From Flavobacterium pisciphilum (GTDB lineage Bacteria; Bacteroidota; Bacteroidia; Flavobacteriales; Flavobacteriaceae), in assembly GCF_020905345.1 (NCBI RefSeq), contig NZ_JAJJMO010000001.1, positions 1-64,000 of the forward strand: DNA of 64,000 bases. The letters run 5' to 3'. Position numbers and translations under genes: made by a program. Below, one piece after another: positions 18,495-27,200 of the stretch (positions are counted from its first letter, which is position 1; every line of letters starts with the position of its first letter). Under the pieces are notes generated by a model. It saw only the letters and a program-made list of their open reading frames with translations. It was not told the DNA's origin and made no database searches.

Positions 18495-20033
18495 ATGTCT
18501 CAAAACACTTTAGAAATAGAAAGAGAAGAAAAAAAAGAACTTTACGCATACCAAAAAGGCGATATTGACGCCATTTTTGATCGTTTAGATAATGGTTCGG
18601 CGCAACATCATTTGTTGTATCAATTGCCTACTGGTGGAGGGAAAACAGTCGTTTTCTCAGAAATCGTGCGTCGTTACTTGTCTCAACATGAGAAAAAAGT
18701 AGTAGTTTTAACACACAGAATTGAACTTTGTAAGCAAACTTCAAAAATGTTGAAAGGTTTTGGTGTTAAAAACAAGATTATCAATAGCAAGGTAAAAGAA
18801 CTATTGGACCAAAATGAGTATTCATGCTTCGTGGCCATGGTTGAAACATTAAAAAACCGTATTAATGACGAAAAATTACATTTAGATAATATTGGTTTAG
18901 TAATTATCGATGAGGCGCATTACAACTCATTCCGAAAATTATTAAGCTCATTCAAAAATGCATTTATATTAGGAGTAACAGCAACACCGCTAAGCTCAAA
19001 TATCAAATTGCCAATGCACGAAAGTTACGATGAACTAATTGTAGGAGACACAATAGGTTCGTTAATCGAGCAAGGGTTTTTGGCAAGAGCAACTACATAT
19101 AGTTATGATGTAGGGTTAACATCTCTAAAAGTAGGTATCAATGGAGATTATACCGTAAAATCTTCAGATGATTTATATACCAATACCATCATGCAAGAAA
19201 AATTATTGCATGCTTATACAGAGAAATCACTAGGAAAGAAAACCTTGATTTTTAATAACGGTATACATACTTCATTATATGTATATGAAACCTTTAGAGA
19301 AGCAGGTTACGATATTCGCCACCTTGACAATACAAGTAGTAACGAAGAAAGAAAAGATATTCTACAATGGTTTAAGAAAACTCCAGATGCAATTTTAACA
19401 TCAGTAGGAATCTTAACAACAGGTTTTGATGAGCCAACAGTAGAAACCATTATATTAAATAGAGCAACCAAGTCATTGACATTATATTATCAAATGATTG
19501 GGCGTGGTTCTCGAAAATTACCTAATAAAGATGAGTTTACAGTTATCGATTTAGGAAACAATGCAGCACGTTTCGGATTATGGAGTGAGCCAGTAAACTG
19601 GCAGCATATCTTTAAATCACCAGAGTTTTATTTGGAGAATTTAAGAGACGATACCGAAATCGAATTGTATTTCAAATACAGCATGCCACCAGAATTACGC
19701 GCAAAATTCAGCAAAACTGCCGATGTAAGTTTTGATGTCGATGAAGAACATAAAATTGCAATAGCACAAAATTTACGTTCAAAAGTAGTTTTGGATAAAT
19801 CATTAGAGCAACACGCAGCAATGTGTGTAGATAATTCAGAAACGCTACAAGAAGCCAAAGCATTAGGAAAAGAGCTAGAGGATGACATCGATTGTCGTAT
19901 CAAGCGATATTCAAAATGTTTAAGTCAATGTAGTAAGAATTACCGCGAATGGCTTATAGATGATTATAAATTGAAGTTAGTATTATTAACCGGTAAAAAA
20001 TACCGTGAAAAAATAATGAACGAACCAGATTGA
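18495..20033 (+). CDS. Superfamily 2 DEAD/DEAH helicase (RadD-like)
   Basis: A 512-aa protein. It has a Q-motif-like YAYQKGDI, Walker A LPTGGGKT near residue 45, Walker B VIIDEAHYNS near 140, motif III GVTATPLS, and the second RecA domain with motifs DAILTSVGILTTGFDEP and YYQMIGRGSRK near 340. The layout and the short Cys-containing tail match the RadD/YejH group of ATP-dependent DNA helicase-like proteins involved in repair in Escherichia coli. The role in this organism is inferred. It is followed by a 490-bp repeat-rich gap. Confidence 0.85.
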   Translation: MSQNTLEIEREEKKELYAYQKGDIDAIFDRLDNGSAQHHLLYQLPTGGGKTVVFSEIVRRYLSQHEKKVVVLTHRIELCKQTSKMLKGFGVKNKIINSKVKELLDQNEYSCFVAMVETLKNRINDEKLHLDNIGLVIIDEAHYNSFRKLLSSFKNAFILGVTATPLSSNIKLPMHESYDELIVGDTIGSLIEQGFLARATTYSYDVGLTSLKVGINGDYTVKSSDDLYTNTIMQEKLLHAYTEKSLGKKTLIFNNGIHTSLYVYETFREAGYDIRHLDNTSSNEERKDILQWFKKTPDAILTSVGILTTGFDEPTVETIILNRATKSLTLYYQMIGRGSRKLPNKDEFTVIDLGNNAARFGLWSEPVNWQHIFKSPEFYLENLRDDTEIELYFKYSMPPELRAKFSKTADVSFDVDEEHKIAIAQNLRSKVVLDKSLEQHAAMCVDNSETLQEAKALGKELEDDIDCRIKRYSKCLSQCSKNYREWLIDDYKLKLVLLTGKKYREKIMNEPD

Positions 20034-20519
20034 TTCTAAAATAAGAATAAAAGTTTTTAGGAGCTATCCCGATAATTATCGGGACCTGCTGTACGCTAAA
20101 TCTTTTATTTTTTAAAGAAAAAAATAAAAGGATACCGCTGCCATCAGGGCTAGAGTTCCGTTTACATAAGAACTATTATTTTTAATAGTTTACATTAAGA
20201 GGAACGAGGAATCTCCATAAGTGCAAAATTGATTAATTGATTCGGCATGTGGAGATTCTTCTTTCATCAAAAAAAAGAAAGTAATAACTGTTTAATCTAA
20301 ATAATGGGCTAAAAACAACCATTAAGAGATCAAGCAAAATAATGCTTTCGTAATCTTGTCATTTCGAAGAACGAGAAATCGCAATTGAGGAAGACAAGAT
20401 TGGAATAAAAATCATTTTAATCTGAGTAATCAGTGGCTAAAAAATAACCACCTGAGAGATTAAAGTACAGTTAGAAATTTTTAAATCTTTAAATTTTTCA
20501 ATTTTAAAAAAATAAAATA
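20034..20519. repeat. Cluster of intergenic inverted repeats
   Basis: This gene-free stretch holds several stem-forming units. The first is the palindrome CCCGATAATTATCGGG near 20068, inside GGAGCTAT...AAAGGATACCGCTGCCATCAGGGCTAG, a word set I recognise from many Flavobacterium intergenic regions. The second is GAATCTCCA/TGGAGATTC, about 50 bp apart near 20207-20258. The third is a pair of diverged hairpins of the form TTTAATCT-N-GGCTAAAAA-N-ACCA-N-AGAT at about 20290-20340 and 20418-20467. The fourth is the TTGTCATTTCGAAGAACGAG word near 20357. No open frame is credible here. Confidence 0.7.
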
Positions 20520-21854
20520 ATGTCAAAACAATTTTCAGATTTAGGAATTTCAGCACCAATACTAAAAGCACTAACCGAATTAAATATTGTTACACCAACC
20601 GAAATTCAGCAGAAAACCATTCCGCTAATCTTGGCAAATAACAGTGATGTAGTAGGTTTAGCAAAAACAGGAACAGGAAAAACAGCAGCATTTGGATTGC
20701 CATTACTGCAGTTAATAAATCCAGAGTTACCTACAGTACAAGCAGTAATTCTAGTTCCAACCAGAGAATTAGGACATCAGATATTTAAAAATTTAGAAGA
20801 TTTCTCAAAATACCAGCCACAAGTTTCTATAGCAGCTACTTGCGGGGGAATCCCGATAAAGCCACAAATAGAGCGACTTACGCAACCAACTCATATCGTG
20901 GTTGCAACGCCAGGGCGATTAATCGATTTAATTCAGCGAAAAGCAATCAATCTAAAAGAGACACAATATCTTATTTTGGATGAAGCCGATGAAATGGTTT
21001 CAATCTTAAAAGAAAGTCTAGATGAAATCGTAGCCGAATTACCTAAAAAACATACTACATTCTTATTCTCAGCAACATTGCCGGGGACAATCAAGCAATT
21101 GATCCAGAACTACCTATCCAAAAATGTAGTTCAGGTAAGTGCAAATATGGAAACCGTAGGAAATCAAGGAATTGACCACGAATACATAGTAGTTGATCCA
21201 ATTGAAAAACTAGATGTTTTAATGCATTTTTTGAATTCAAGAGATGGAGAACGCGGAATTATTTTTTGTAAAACAAAAGCAGCAGTAAACAAGCTGGCTA
21301 AAAACTTAGCAATAAACCGTTTTTCATCAGGAGCATTGCACGGTAGTTTGTCACAAGGAATAAGAGACCGAATCATGGAGCAATTTCGTGAAGGACACAT
21401 CAATATATTAGTTGCTACGGATTTAGCAGCTAGGGGAATAGATGTCAAAGAAATTTCTTACGTTGTGAATTACCATTTACCAGATGCTTACGAAGCTTAT
21501 GTACACCGTAGTGGTAGAACAGCTAGAGCAGGAGCAAAGGGATTATCACTTACAGTTTTGCAACCAGAAGAGGTTGTTGAAATAGCAGATTTTGAAAAAG
21601 AATTAGGAATTAAATTCACAGAATTTAAAAAACCATCAGTTGCAAGTCTAGAAGAAAACAATACACTTTTGTGGGCAAAACAAATCTTCAAAACAAAACC
21701 AAATCACGACGTTTCAACAGAATTAAAAACAAAAGTAAAAACAGTTTTTCATCATTTAACTAAAGACGAATTGATAGAAAAGTTGTTGGCAAATTATATC
21801 TTGCAAAATAAACCAGAGGTAGTTGAAAAACCTGTTAAAAAATTCAAAAAGTAA
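20520..21854 (+). CDS. DEAD-box ATP-dependent RNA helicase
   Basis: A 444-aa protein with the full DEAD-box set: Q motif (FSDLGISAPILKALTELN...TPTEIQQKTIP), motif I AKTGTGKT near residue 52, Ia PTRELGHQI, Ib ATPGRLIDL, II LDEADEM near 152, III FSATL, IV GIIFCKT, V ATDLAARGIDV and VI HRSGRTARAG. It unwinds short RNA duplexes and acts in ribosome assembly, RNA turnover or cold adaptation. The C-terminal tail (residues 370-444, ending in a Lys-rich stretch) is short and lacks an obvious RNA-binding domain of the DbpA type, so I give no symbol. Single-gene unit. Confidence 0.93.
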   Translation: MSKQFSDLGISAPILKALTELNIVTPTEIQQKTIPLILANNSDVVGLAKTGTGKTAAFGLPLLQLINPELPTVQAVILVPTRELGHQIFKNLEDFSKYQPQVSIAATCGGIPIKPQIERLTQPTHIVVATPGRLIDLIQRKAINLKETQYLILDEADEMVSILKESLDEIVAELPKKHTTFLFSATLPGTIKQLIQNYLSKNVVQVSANMETVGNQGIDHEYIVVDPIEKLDVLMHFLNSRDGERGIIFCKTKAAVNKLAKNLAINRFSSGALHGSLSQGIRDRIMEQFREGHINILVATDLAARGIDVKEISYVVNYHLPDAYEAYVHRSGRTARAGAKGLSLTVLQPEEVVEIADFEKELGIKFTEFKKPSVASLEENNTLLWAKQIFKTKPNHDVSTELKTKVKTVFHHLTKDELIEKLLANYILQNKPEVVEKPVKKFKK

Positions 21855-21937
21855 GTATTGTTACGTTTGTAGCTGCTGATATATGTTGTACTTTTATAAG
21901 GTATTTTTTTATAAAACCTATTTAATAGAAAGCATAT

Positions 21938-23206
21938 ATGAAGATAGTAATCATAGGAGGTGGTTTTGCAGGAATAAATCTAGCAAAAGAGCTTGTAAAC
22001 CAGCCTCAAATACAAGTAACACTTGTAGATAAAAACAACTATAATTTTTTTCCACCACTTATATATCAGGTTGCGACTGCATTTTTAGAACCTTCAAGTA
22101 TCAGTTATCCTTTTAGGAAATTTTTTGCAGGCAAAAAAAACCTAAGCTTTAGATTGGGAGAATTAGAACAAGTAGTTCCGGCCGAAAATAAAGTAATTCT
22201 TAGTAACGGAGAATTAACATACGATTATTTAGTATTTGCAACAGGAGCAGAGACTAGTTATTTTGGAATGGAGAACGTAATGAAAAACGCCATTCCGATG
22301 AAAACGCTTAATGATGCCATTGTAATGCGTAATACGTTGCTTAAAAACCTTGAGAAAGCAGCAATTTGCAAAGATATACGTAAACGCCGTAAATTATTAA
22401 CCATTGTTGTTGCAGGAGGAGGGCCAACAGGAGTAGAGGTTTCGGGAATGTTTGCCGAAATGCGTAAAAACATTCTATTAAAAGAATATCCAGAACTCGA
22501 TACCTCGGCAAGTAATGTTTATTTAGTCGATGGGGGAGATGCATTATTGGCTCCAATGAGTAAAGCTTCACAACAAGACACACTCAAAGCGCTTACAGAT
22601 CTAGGCGTTGTGGTAAAACTCAACAACCGAGTAACAGATTATGTAGATGATATCGTGTATTTTTCAAATGGAGAAACAATTCACACCAAAAATTTAATTT
22701 GGGCAGCGGGAGTTTCGGCAAAAGCTTTTGATGGTATTCCGATGGAGAGTTACGGACGTGGAAAACGAATGGCAACCGATGCACATAATAAAGTAAACGG
22801 ATTGGAAAATATTTATGCTATTGGTGATACATCAATCATGGATACAGACCCAGCATTTCCAAACGGACATCCACAAGTGGCACAAGTAGCCATTCAACAA
22901 GGATTAAATCTAGCAAAAAACTTTAAGGCAATTGTACAAAACAAACCCTTAAAACCTTTTAAATATGTAGACAAAGGATCAATGGCGATTATAGGTAAAA
23001 ATAAAGCCGTTGTTGATTTACCAAAACCAAAATGGCATTTCAAAGGATTCTTGGCTTGGGTAATTTGGTTATTTATACACCTTATATCACTTATTACATA
23101 CCGTAATCGTTTAAGTACTTTTTACAACTGGATGGTAGCTTATTTTGCAAAAGACCAATCGCTACGTATGATTATCAGACCAGATAAAAAACAAGCAATC
23201 AATTAA
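21938..23206 (+). CDS. Type II NADH dehydrogenase-like FAD oxidoreductase
   Basis: A 422-aa protein. It has an N-terminal FAD-binding Rossmann motif VIIGGGFAGINLAKEL, a second NAD-binding motif VVAGGGPTGVEVSGM near residue 155, the FAD-contacting NIYAIGDTSIM near 295, and HPQVAQVAIQQGLNLAKNF, which is typical of NDH-2. The C-terminus carries a hydrophobic helix (GFLAWVIWLFIHLISLI) followed by an amphipathic stretch that would anchor the enzyme to the inner face of the membrane. It oxidises NADH and passes electrons to menaquinone without pumping protons. It is a single gene with a strong terminator. Confidence 0.9.
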   Translation: MKIVIIGGGFAGINLAKELVNQPQIQVTLVDKNNYNFFPPLIYQVATAFLEPSSISYPFRKFFAGKKNLSFRLGELEQVVPAENKVILSNGELTYDYLVFATGAETSYFGMENVMKNAIPMKTLNDAIVMRNTLLKNLEKAAICKDIRKRRKLLTIVVAGGGPTGVEVSGMFAEMRKNILLKEYPELDTSASNVYLVDGGDALLAPMSKASQQDTLKALTDLGVVVKLNNRVTDYVDDIVYFSNGETIHTKNLIWAAGVSAKAFDGIPMESYGRGKRMATDAHNKVNGLENIYAIGDTSIMDTDPAFPNGHPQVAQVAIQQGLNLAKNFKAIVQNKPLKPFKYVDKGSMAIIGKNKAVVDLPKPKWHFKGFLAWVIWLFIHLISLITYRNRLSTFYNWMVAYFAKDQSLRMIIRPDKKQAIN

Positions 23207-23225
23207 AAATACGCTTACAATTAAT

Positions 23226-23266
23226 AAAAAAGGTTTTTCTTTAAATTTTAAAGAAAAACCTTTTTT
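23226..23266 (+). terminator. Terminator after the NADH dehydrogenase gene
   Basis: A nearly perfect hairpin, AAAAAAGGTTTTTCTTTAAA against its complement with almost no loop, followed by TTTTTT. Confidence 0.85.
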
Positions 23267-23703
23267 GCATATGCAGTTTATAGTCTCAGTATTCAGTCTC
23301 AGTACTCAGCCGCAACTTACAGCTTACATTTCACATTTCACCATTTCTACTTTTAACCAAAATAAACCTTTGAGCCTCTGAGCCTTTGCAACTTTGAACC
23401 TTTTTCAATCACAGTTTCCACTTTTAACTAAAATAAACCTTGCGTCCCTTGCGTAGACCTTTGCATACTTTGCGGTTAATATCCATTTCACGTTTCACAA
23501 CTCACATTTCACAGTTTGTAGATTGAGTTACTTTATGAGACCCTTCCTTCGTCAGGGTGACAAGATTGAGAATAAAAAACCTGTGTGCTGAAAAGTTTGC
23601 AGTTTGCAGTCACAGTACTATAAAAGAGTAATCTAAGTAAAACCTTTGAGCCTTTGCAACTTTGAACCTTTTTTAATCTTAGCACCTCAGTACCTCAGAT
23701 CCT
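23267..23703. repeat. Repeat-filled intergenic region
   Basis: No gene is seen. Positions 23524-23592 are an inverted copy of the dispersed element whose core on the other strand reads GTCACCCTGACGAAGG. Around it are two copies of the word AACCTTTGAGCC...TTTGCAACTTTGAACC (near 23365 and 23641) and CAGTCTCAGTATTCAG-type low-complexity text, the same vocabulary as the gaps at 1.0 and 16.0 kb. Confidence 0.75.
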
Positions 23704-24933
23704 TTAATGAAGCACTACAGTTTCATCATCGTTAGAAATAGCAACTTTTTCTTTTATAAAACGCTTACCAATATTCAAAATAATAAAAGCAGTAATAGTA
23801 GTCGTTGTCATAATAGCAACCATTGGAACAATAGAGCTTTTTACAAAAACACCAACTGCAAACGAAGCGATTGCACCTAAACCAAGCTGAATTGCACCCA
23901 TTAACGCCGATGCACTTCCAGCATTTTTAGCAAAAGGAGCCATTGTAAGACCAGCAGTATTAGGATTTGAAATTCCTAGACAAGCCAAGTAAATGAATAA
24001 CATGCCGATTGTTTCGTATAAACCAAGGAAGTTGTTTATAGCCAAAATCAAAAAGACAATACTAATTACAGATTGAGTAATCAATGCACCAAAAATCATT
24101 TGTTCGCTAGAAAATTTTCTTAATAAAAACGAATTCAACTGACTAGCACCAATAAAACTCAAAGACATAAAGGCAAAAATCCAACCATAAATTTTAGCAT
24201 CAACCTTAAAAATATCCATGAAAACGATAGGAGAGGACGCTACATAAGTAAATAAACCAGAAAAAGACACTGCACCTGTAAAGGCATAAGTAAAGAATTG
24301 AGGTTCTTTTACAACTCTAAGGAAGTTAGTAATTATAGGTCTTGGTTTTAGAGAAATAGAGGTATCAGGTTTATGTGTGTTGGGTAAGCCAACTTGAGAA
24401 GCAATTAAAATCACAATTCCCATACACATTAATATAAAGAAAACAGTATGCCATCCATAATCAGAAGTTACATAACCACCAATAGTTGGAGCAAGCATTG
24501 GTGAAAGACCAACAACAAGCATAAGCATAGAGAAAACTTTAGGAATATCCTTTACAGGAAAAAGATCACGAACCATTGCCACAGAAGCTACAGTTGCAGC
24601 ACAGCTACCAACAGCTTGTAAAAAACGCAAACCAATAAAAGTATCAATATCAGTAACAAAAACACATCCTAAAGAAGCCAAAATATAAACCATCAATCCA
24701 ACGAATAAGGGTTTTTTTCGACCAAATCGATCCAATAAAGGTCCGTAAAGTAGTTGTCCAGCCGAAATACCTATAAAATAACTAGATAAACTCATAGAAA
24801 CTTTTGCAACAGTGGTGTTTAAATCTTTAGCAATTCCAGAAAAACCAGGAAGATACATATCGATAGAAAACGGTCCAAGAGCAGTTAAAGAGCCTAAAAT
24901 AAGGATTAATTGGAGGTATTTTTTTGTAGTCAT
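23704..24933 (-). CDS. Bcr/CflA-family multidrug efflux transporter (MFS)
   Basis: A 409-aa inner-membrane protein with twelve hydrophobic segments. It opens LILGSLTALGPFSIDMYLPGF, the Bcr/CflA signature, and has the MFS loop motif GPLLDRFGRKKPLFVGL between helices 2 and 3 and the antiporter motif LGLSPMLAPTIGGYV in helix 5. The family exports drugs or small metabolites in exchange for protons; the substrate is unknown. It is a single gene. Its start is close to an A/T-rich gap shared with the divergent gene at 25083. Confidence 0.92.
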   Translation of the reverse strand: MTTKKYLQLILILGSLTALGPFSIDMYLPGFSGIAKDLNTTVAKVSMSLSSYFIGISAGQLLYGPLLDRFGRKKPLFVGLMVYILASLGCVFVTDIDTFIGLRFLQAVGSCAATVASVAMVRDLFPVKDIPKVFSMLMLVVGLSPMLAPTIGGYVTSDYGWHTVFFILMCMGIVILIASQVGLPNTHKPDTSISLKPRPIITNFLRVVKEPQFFTYAFTGAVSFSGLFTYVASSPIVFMDIFKVDAKIYGWIFAFMSLSFIGASQLNSFLLRKFSSEQMIFGALITQSVISIVFLILAINNFLGLYETIGMLFIYLACLGISNPNTAGLTMAPFAKNAGSASALMGAIQLGLGAIASFAVGVFVKSSIVPMVAIMTTTTITAFIILNIGKRFIKEKVAISNDDETVVLH

Positions 24934-25082
24934 TTATTTAAAAAATAATATTTTTATTTCCATGCAAAGATAAATATTTCGTACCTTGTTGATTCATTAA
25001 AAAATGTTTTAATGAAAAACCCATTTTTTTAACAGAGTTAGCTCTGTAAAGGGCTATAATTATTAATTTAAAATTATCAATT

Positions 25083-25496
25083 ATGAAAAGATGTGCCTTA
25101 TTATTACTTTTAGTTACTACAGTTTCTTTTTCTCAAACAATTACTTCCAAAATTGAACCAGTAAGTGTTGAACAGTATGAATTTCTTGAAAAAGTAAATA
25201 AATATTATCCTGATATTCCTCTTACTAAACAAATTACAAATTTTTATGCAGATGATAAAGTCATCGATTCAAAACAAGAATTTGATTTAAGAGGGACGGC
25301 GTTCTCAGCATACAGCTTAGCAATTGGTCCTTATAACAAAACAATCAAATTTGATTATACGACAAAAACTGACGGAAGAACTCATGGTGAGATTGCCCTT
25401 TTTAAAGGAGACGTTTATAAAACGGCATATTATGATGATAAAAATAAATTTGAAGTTTTTGTAAACGGAAAATCGGTTTACCTAAAGAAACATTAA
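25083..25496 (+). CDS. Small exported protein of unknown function
   Basis: A 137-aa protein with a clear signal peptide (MKRCALLLLLVTTVSFSQ). The mature part is about 119 residues, mixed charge, with no cysteine, and looks beta-rich towards the C-terminus (KTIKFDYTTKTDGRTHGEIALFKGDVYKTAYYDDKNKFEVFVNG, split by turns). I do not recognise a family. It has its own terminator and no partner on the strand. It is probably periplasmic. Confidence 0.7.
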   Translation: MKRCALLLLLVTTVSFSQTITSKIEPVSVEQYEFLEKVNKYYPDIPLTKQITNFYADDKVIDSKQEFDLRGTAFSAYSLAIGPYNKTIKFDYTTKTDGRTHGEIALFKGDVYKTAYYDDKNKFEVFVNGKSVYLKKH

Positions 25497-25513
25497 AGTT
25501 ATATAAGTCAAAT

Positions 25514-25545
25514 AAAAACCATCTTAGCAATAAGATGGTTTTTTT
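25514..25545 (+). terminator. Terminator after the 25083 gene
   Basis: Stem AAAACCATCTTA/TAAGATGGTTTT with a GCAA loop and a T-run. The right arm and what follows it are repeated at about 26758-26790 without the left arm. Confidence 0.85.
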
Positions 25546-25674
25546 ATGTTTTTAAAATTGTTCTATCTTATTTTTAAACAGCATTGTTTAAGAATATTTA
25601 AATCTTAAATTCGCATAGTGTGCATATTAATTGAGTATACAAAACATTAGAACTTGAAATTAGAATAAAAAAGC

Positions 25675-26580
25675 ATGAACATATTTACTCGAAATAAAAA
25701 TTTGATGACTAGCTTAAAAGAAATAAACTTTAAGTTGGAAAAAGATATTCAAAATCTTTTTGAAGGAAATTTAGATAAAATTACAAATTTGAAACTAATT
25801 AAGTCTGAGTTCACTATAAAAAGTAATCGTATAGATACTTTGGCATTCGACGAAGAAAGTAAAGCATTTGTAATTATTGAGTATAAAAGGAACCAGAATT
25901 ATAGTGTTATTGACCAAGGAGTATCATATTTGAACCTGATGTTGGAATATAGAGCTGACTTTATTGTAGAATATAACGAGACACAGAAAGGAAATTTAAA
26001 ACGATCAGATGTTGACTGGTCACAATCCAGAATTGTTTTTGTTTCGCCTTCATTTACTGATTTTCAAAAGCAATCATCTAATTTTAAAGATTTAGCTATC
26101 GAGCTTTGGGAAATAAAGCAATTTGAGAATGATATTGTTATTATCAATCCGATAAAAAAATCTAAATCAGCACCTAGTATAAAACTAGTACAACAAAATG
26201 AGGGGTCTGACATAAGTAAAGTTATCAAAGAGATAGTAGTATATACGGAAGATAGTCATTTAAATGGTAAAAGCGATGAAATGTTAGAGCTGTACGATTC
26301 TTATAAAAATGCAATCTTAGCTTTATCTCCAGATATAGAAATTGTACCGAAAAAGAAGTATATCGCTTTTAAGTTAAAGAGCAATATAGTTGATGTTAAT
26401 GTACAGCAGAATAAAATGATTTTTTGGATTAATATGAAAAAAGGAACATTAGATGATCCTAAGAAAATAACAATTGATGCTTCTGTAAAAGGGCATCATG
26501 GTAATGGAGATTATGAATTAAAAGTTAGTGATACAAAGAATTTGGAATACATTATGAGCTTAATAAAACAAGCTTTGTAA
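25675..26580 (+). CDS. PD-(D/E)xK nuclease-like protein with C-terminal DUF5655
   Basis: A 301-aa soluble protein. The N-terminal 150 residues have the pattern of a restriction-type nuclease core: Asp54 in NRIDTLAF, then Glu69-x-Lys71 in FVIIEYKRN, followed by a helix (VIDQGVSYLNLML) and a strand (SRIVFVSPSF). The C-terminal 110 residues (YDSYKNAILALSPDIEIVPKKKYIAFK, ending LEYIMSLIKQAL) match DUF5655, which is often joined to such nuclease-like domains. A DNA-cleaving or defence role is plausible but not shown. The gene stands alone in a variable patch next to a toxin-antitoxin cassette and between two copies of a terminator fragment. Confidence 0.78.
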   Translation: MNIFTRNKNLMTSLKEINFKLEKDIQNLFEGNLDKITNLKLIKSEFTIKSNRIDTLAFDEESKAFVIIEYKRNQNYSVIDQGVSYLNLMLEYRADFIVEYNETQKGNLKRSDVDWSQSRIVFVSPSFTDFQKQSSNFKDLAIELWEIKQFENDIVIINPIKKSKSAPSIKLVQQNEGSDISKVIKEIVVYTEDSHLNGKSDEMLELYDSYKNAILALSPDIEIVPKKKYIAFKLKSNIVDVNVQQNKMIFWINMKKGTLDDPKKITIDASVKGHHGNGDYELKVSDTKNLEYIMSLIKQAL

Positions 26581-26636
26581 TTTGATCTAAAAAATATTTG
26601 TTTTTACACGAATATGCTGTTGACACAGTATTTATA

Positions 26637-26712
26637 AAGTTGATATTTCTGTAGTTTAAAAAAAAGTAAAAACTTTTTCAATTATGCAAAACATTAATGA
26701 AGCATACAGCGA
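26637..26712 (+). repeat. 76-bp direct repeat, left copy
   Basis: Identical to 27672-27747 except for one base, at an offset of 1,035 bp. It contains the hairpin AAAAAGTAAAAACTTTTT and the first codons of a small frame (ATG at 26684, MQNINEAYSE), which here hits a stop after 11 residues. The two copies bracket the toxin-antitoxin pair. Confidence 0.9.
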
Positions 26713-26831
26713 ATATTGACATAAAAAAAAACGTTTTATTGAACTTATTTATTGTTAAGTAATAAGATGGTTTTTTTATTTGTTCTAATTTTTAGAATTG
26801 CTTTGAGTTCCGAATAGCTTATTTTACAATA

Positions 26832-26891
26832 TTGTGTATCAATTTTTTTACTATATTTGATAAATAAATGTAATTAAAAATTATCAAATAT
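26832..26891 (+). promoter_or_regulatory. Promoter and overlapping operator of the antitoxin gene
   Basis: A -33 TTG (26832-26834) and a -7 TATATTTG (26852-26859) lie 17 nt apart, an exact fit to the Bacteroidota promoter rule. Inverted arms ATATTTGATAA (26853-26863) and TTATCAAATAT (26881-26891) overlap the -7 element and the start codon. Binding of the encoded HTH protein here would shut off its own transcription; that last step is inference. Confidence 0.6.
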
Positions 26892-27198
26892 GATAGCAGA
26901 AATTATTGCTTTTAAAAAGATAGCAGAAGAACTAGATGAATTAATTACTAATTCACCGTTCAAAAAGAATTATATCATAGAGCAGGTAGGACTTTCTGTA
27001 CCGACATTTTATAGAAAATTAAAAGCACAAACTTTTACAGCGGATGAAATGATGTCAATAGCAAAAATAATCTCTCCAGAAGAATACTATAGAATGGAAT
27101 TAATGTCTGAGCTTGAGGAAGCTAGAAATGATTATAAAAATGGGAAAACGATTCCGCATAGCGAAATGATAGAGAGAATAAAAAATAAAAAGAAATAA
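26890..27198 (+). CDS. HTH-type antitoxin (likely partner of the convergent RelE/ParE toxin)
   Basis: A 102-aa protein. Residues about 25-65 form a helix-turn-helix (KKNYIIEQVGLSVPTFYRKL followed by TADEMMSIAKII). The tail (ELEEARNDYKNGKTIPHSEMI, then a Lys-rich end) is the extended, toxin-embracing type of segment common in type II antitoxins (compare the D-x-x-x-GK-x-x-x-x-E-x pattern). An operator-like inverted repeat overlaps its start. The stop codon lies 2 bp from the stop of the toxin gene on the other strand, an unusual tail-to-tail order for this class. Pairing is inferred from adjacency and the tail. Confidence 0.75.
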   Translation: MIAEIIAFKKIAEELDELITNSPFKKNYIIEQVGLSVPTFYRKLKAQTFTADEMMSIAKIISPEEYYRMELMSELEEARNDYKNGKTIPHSEMIERIKNKKK

Positions 27199-27200
27199 GA

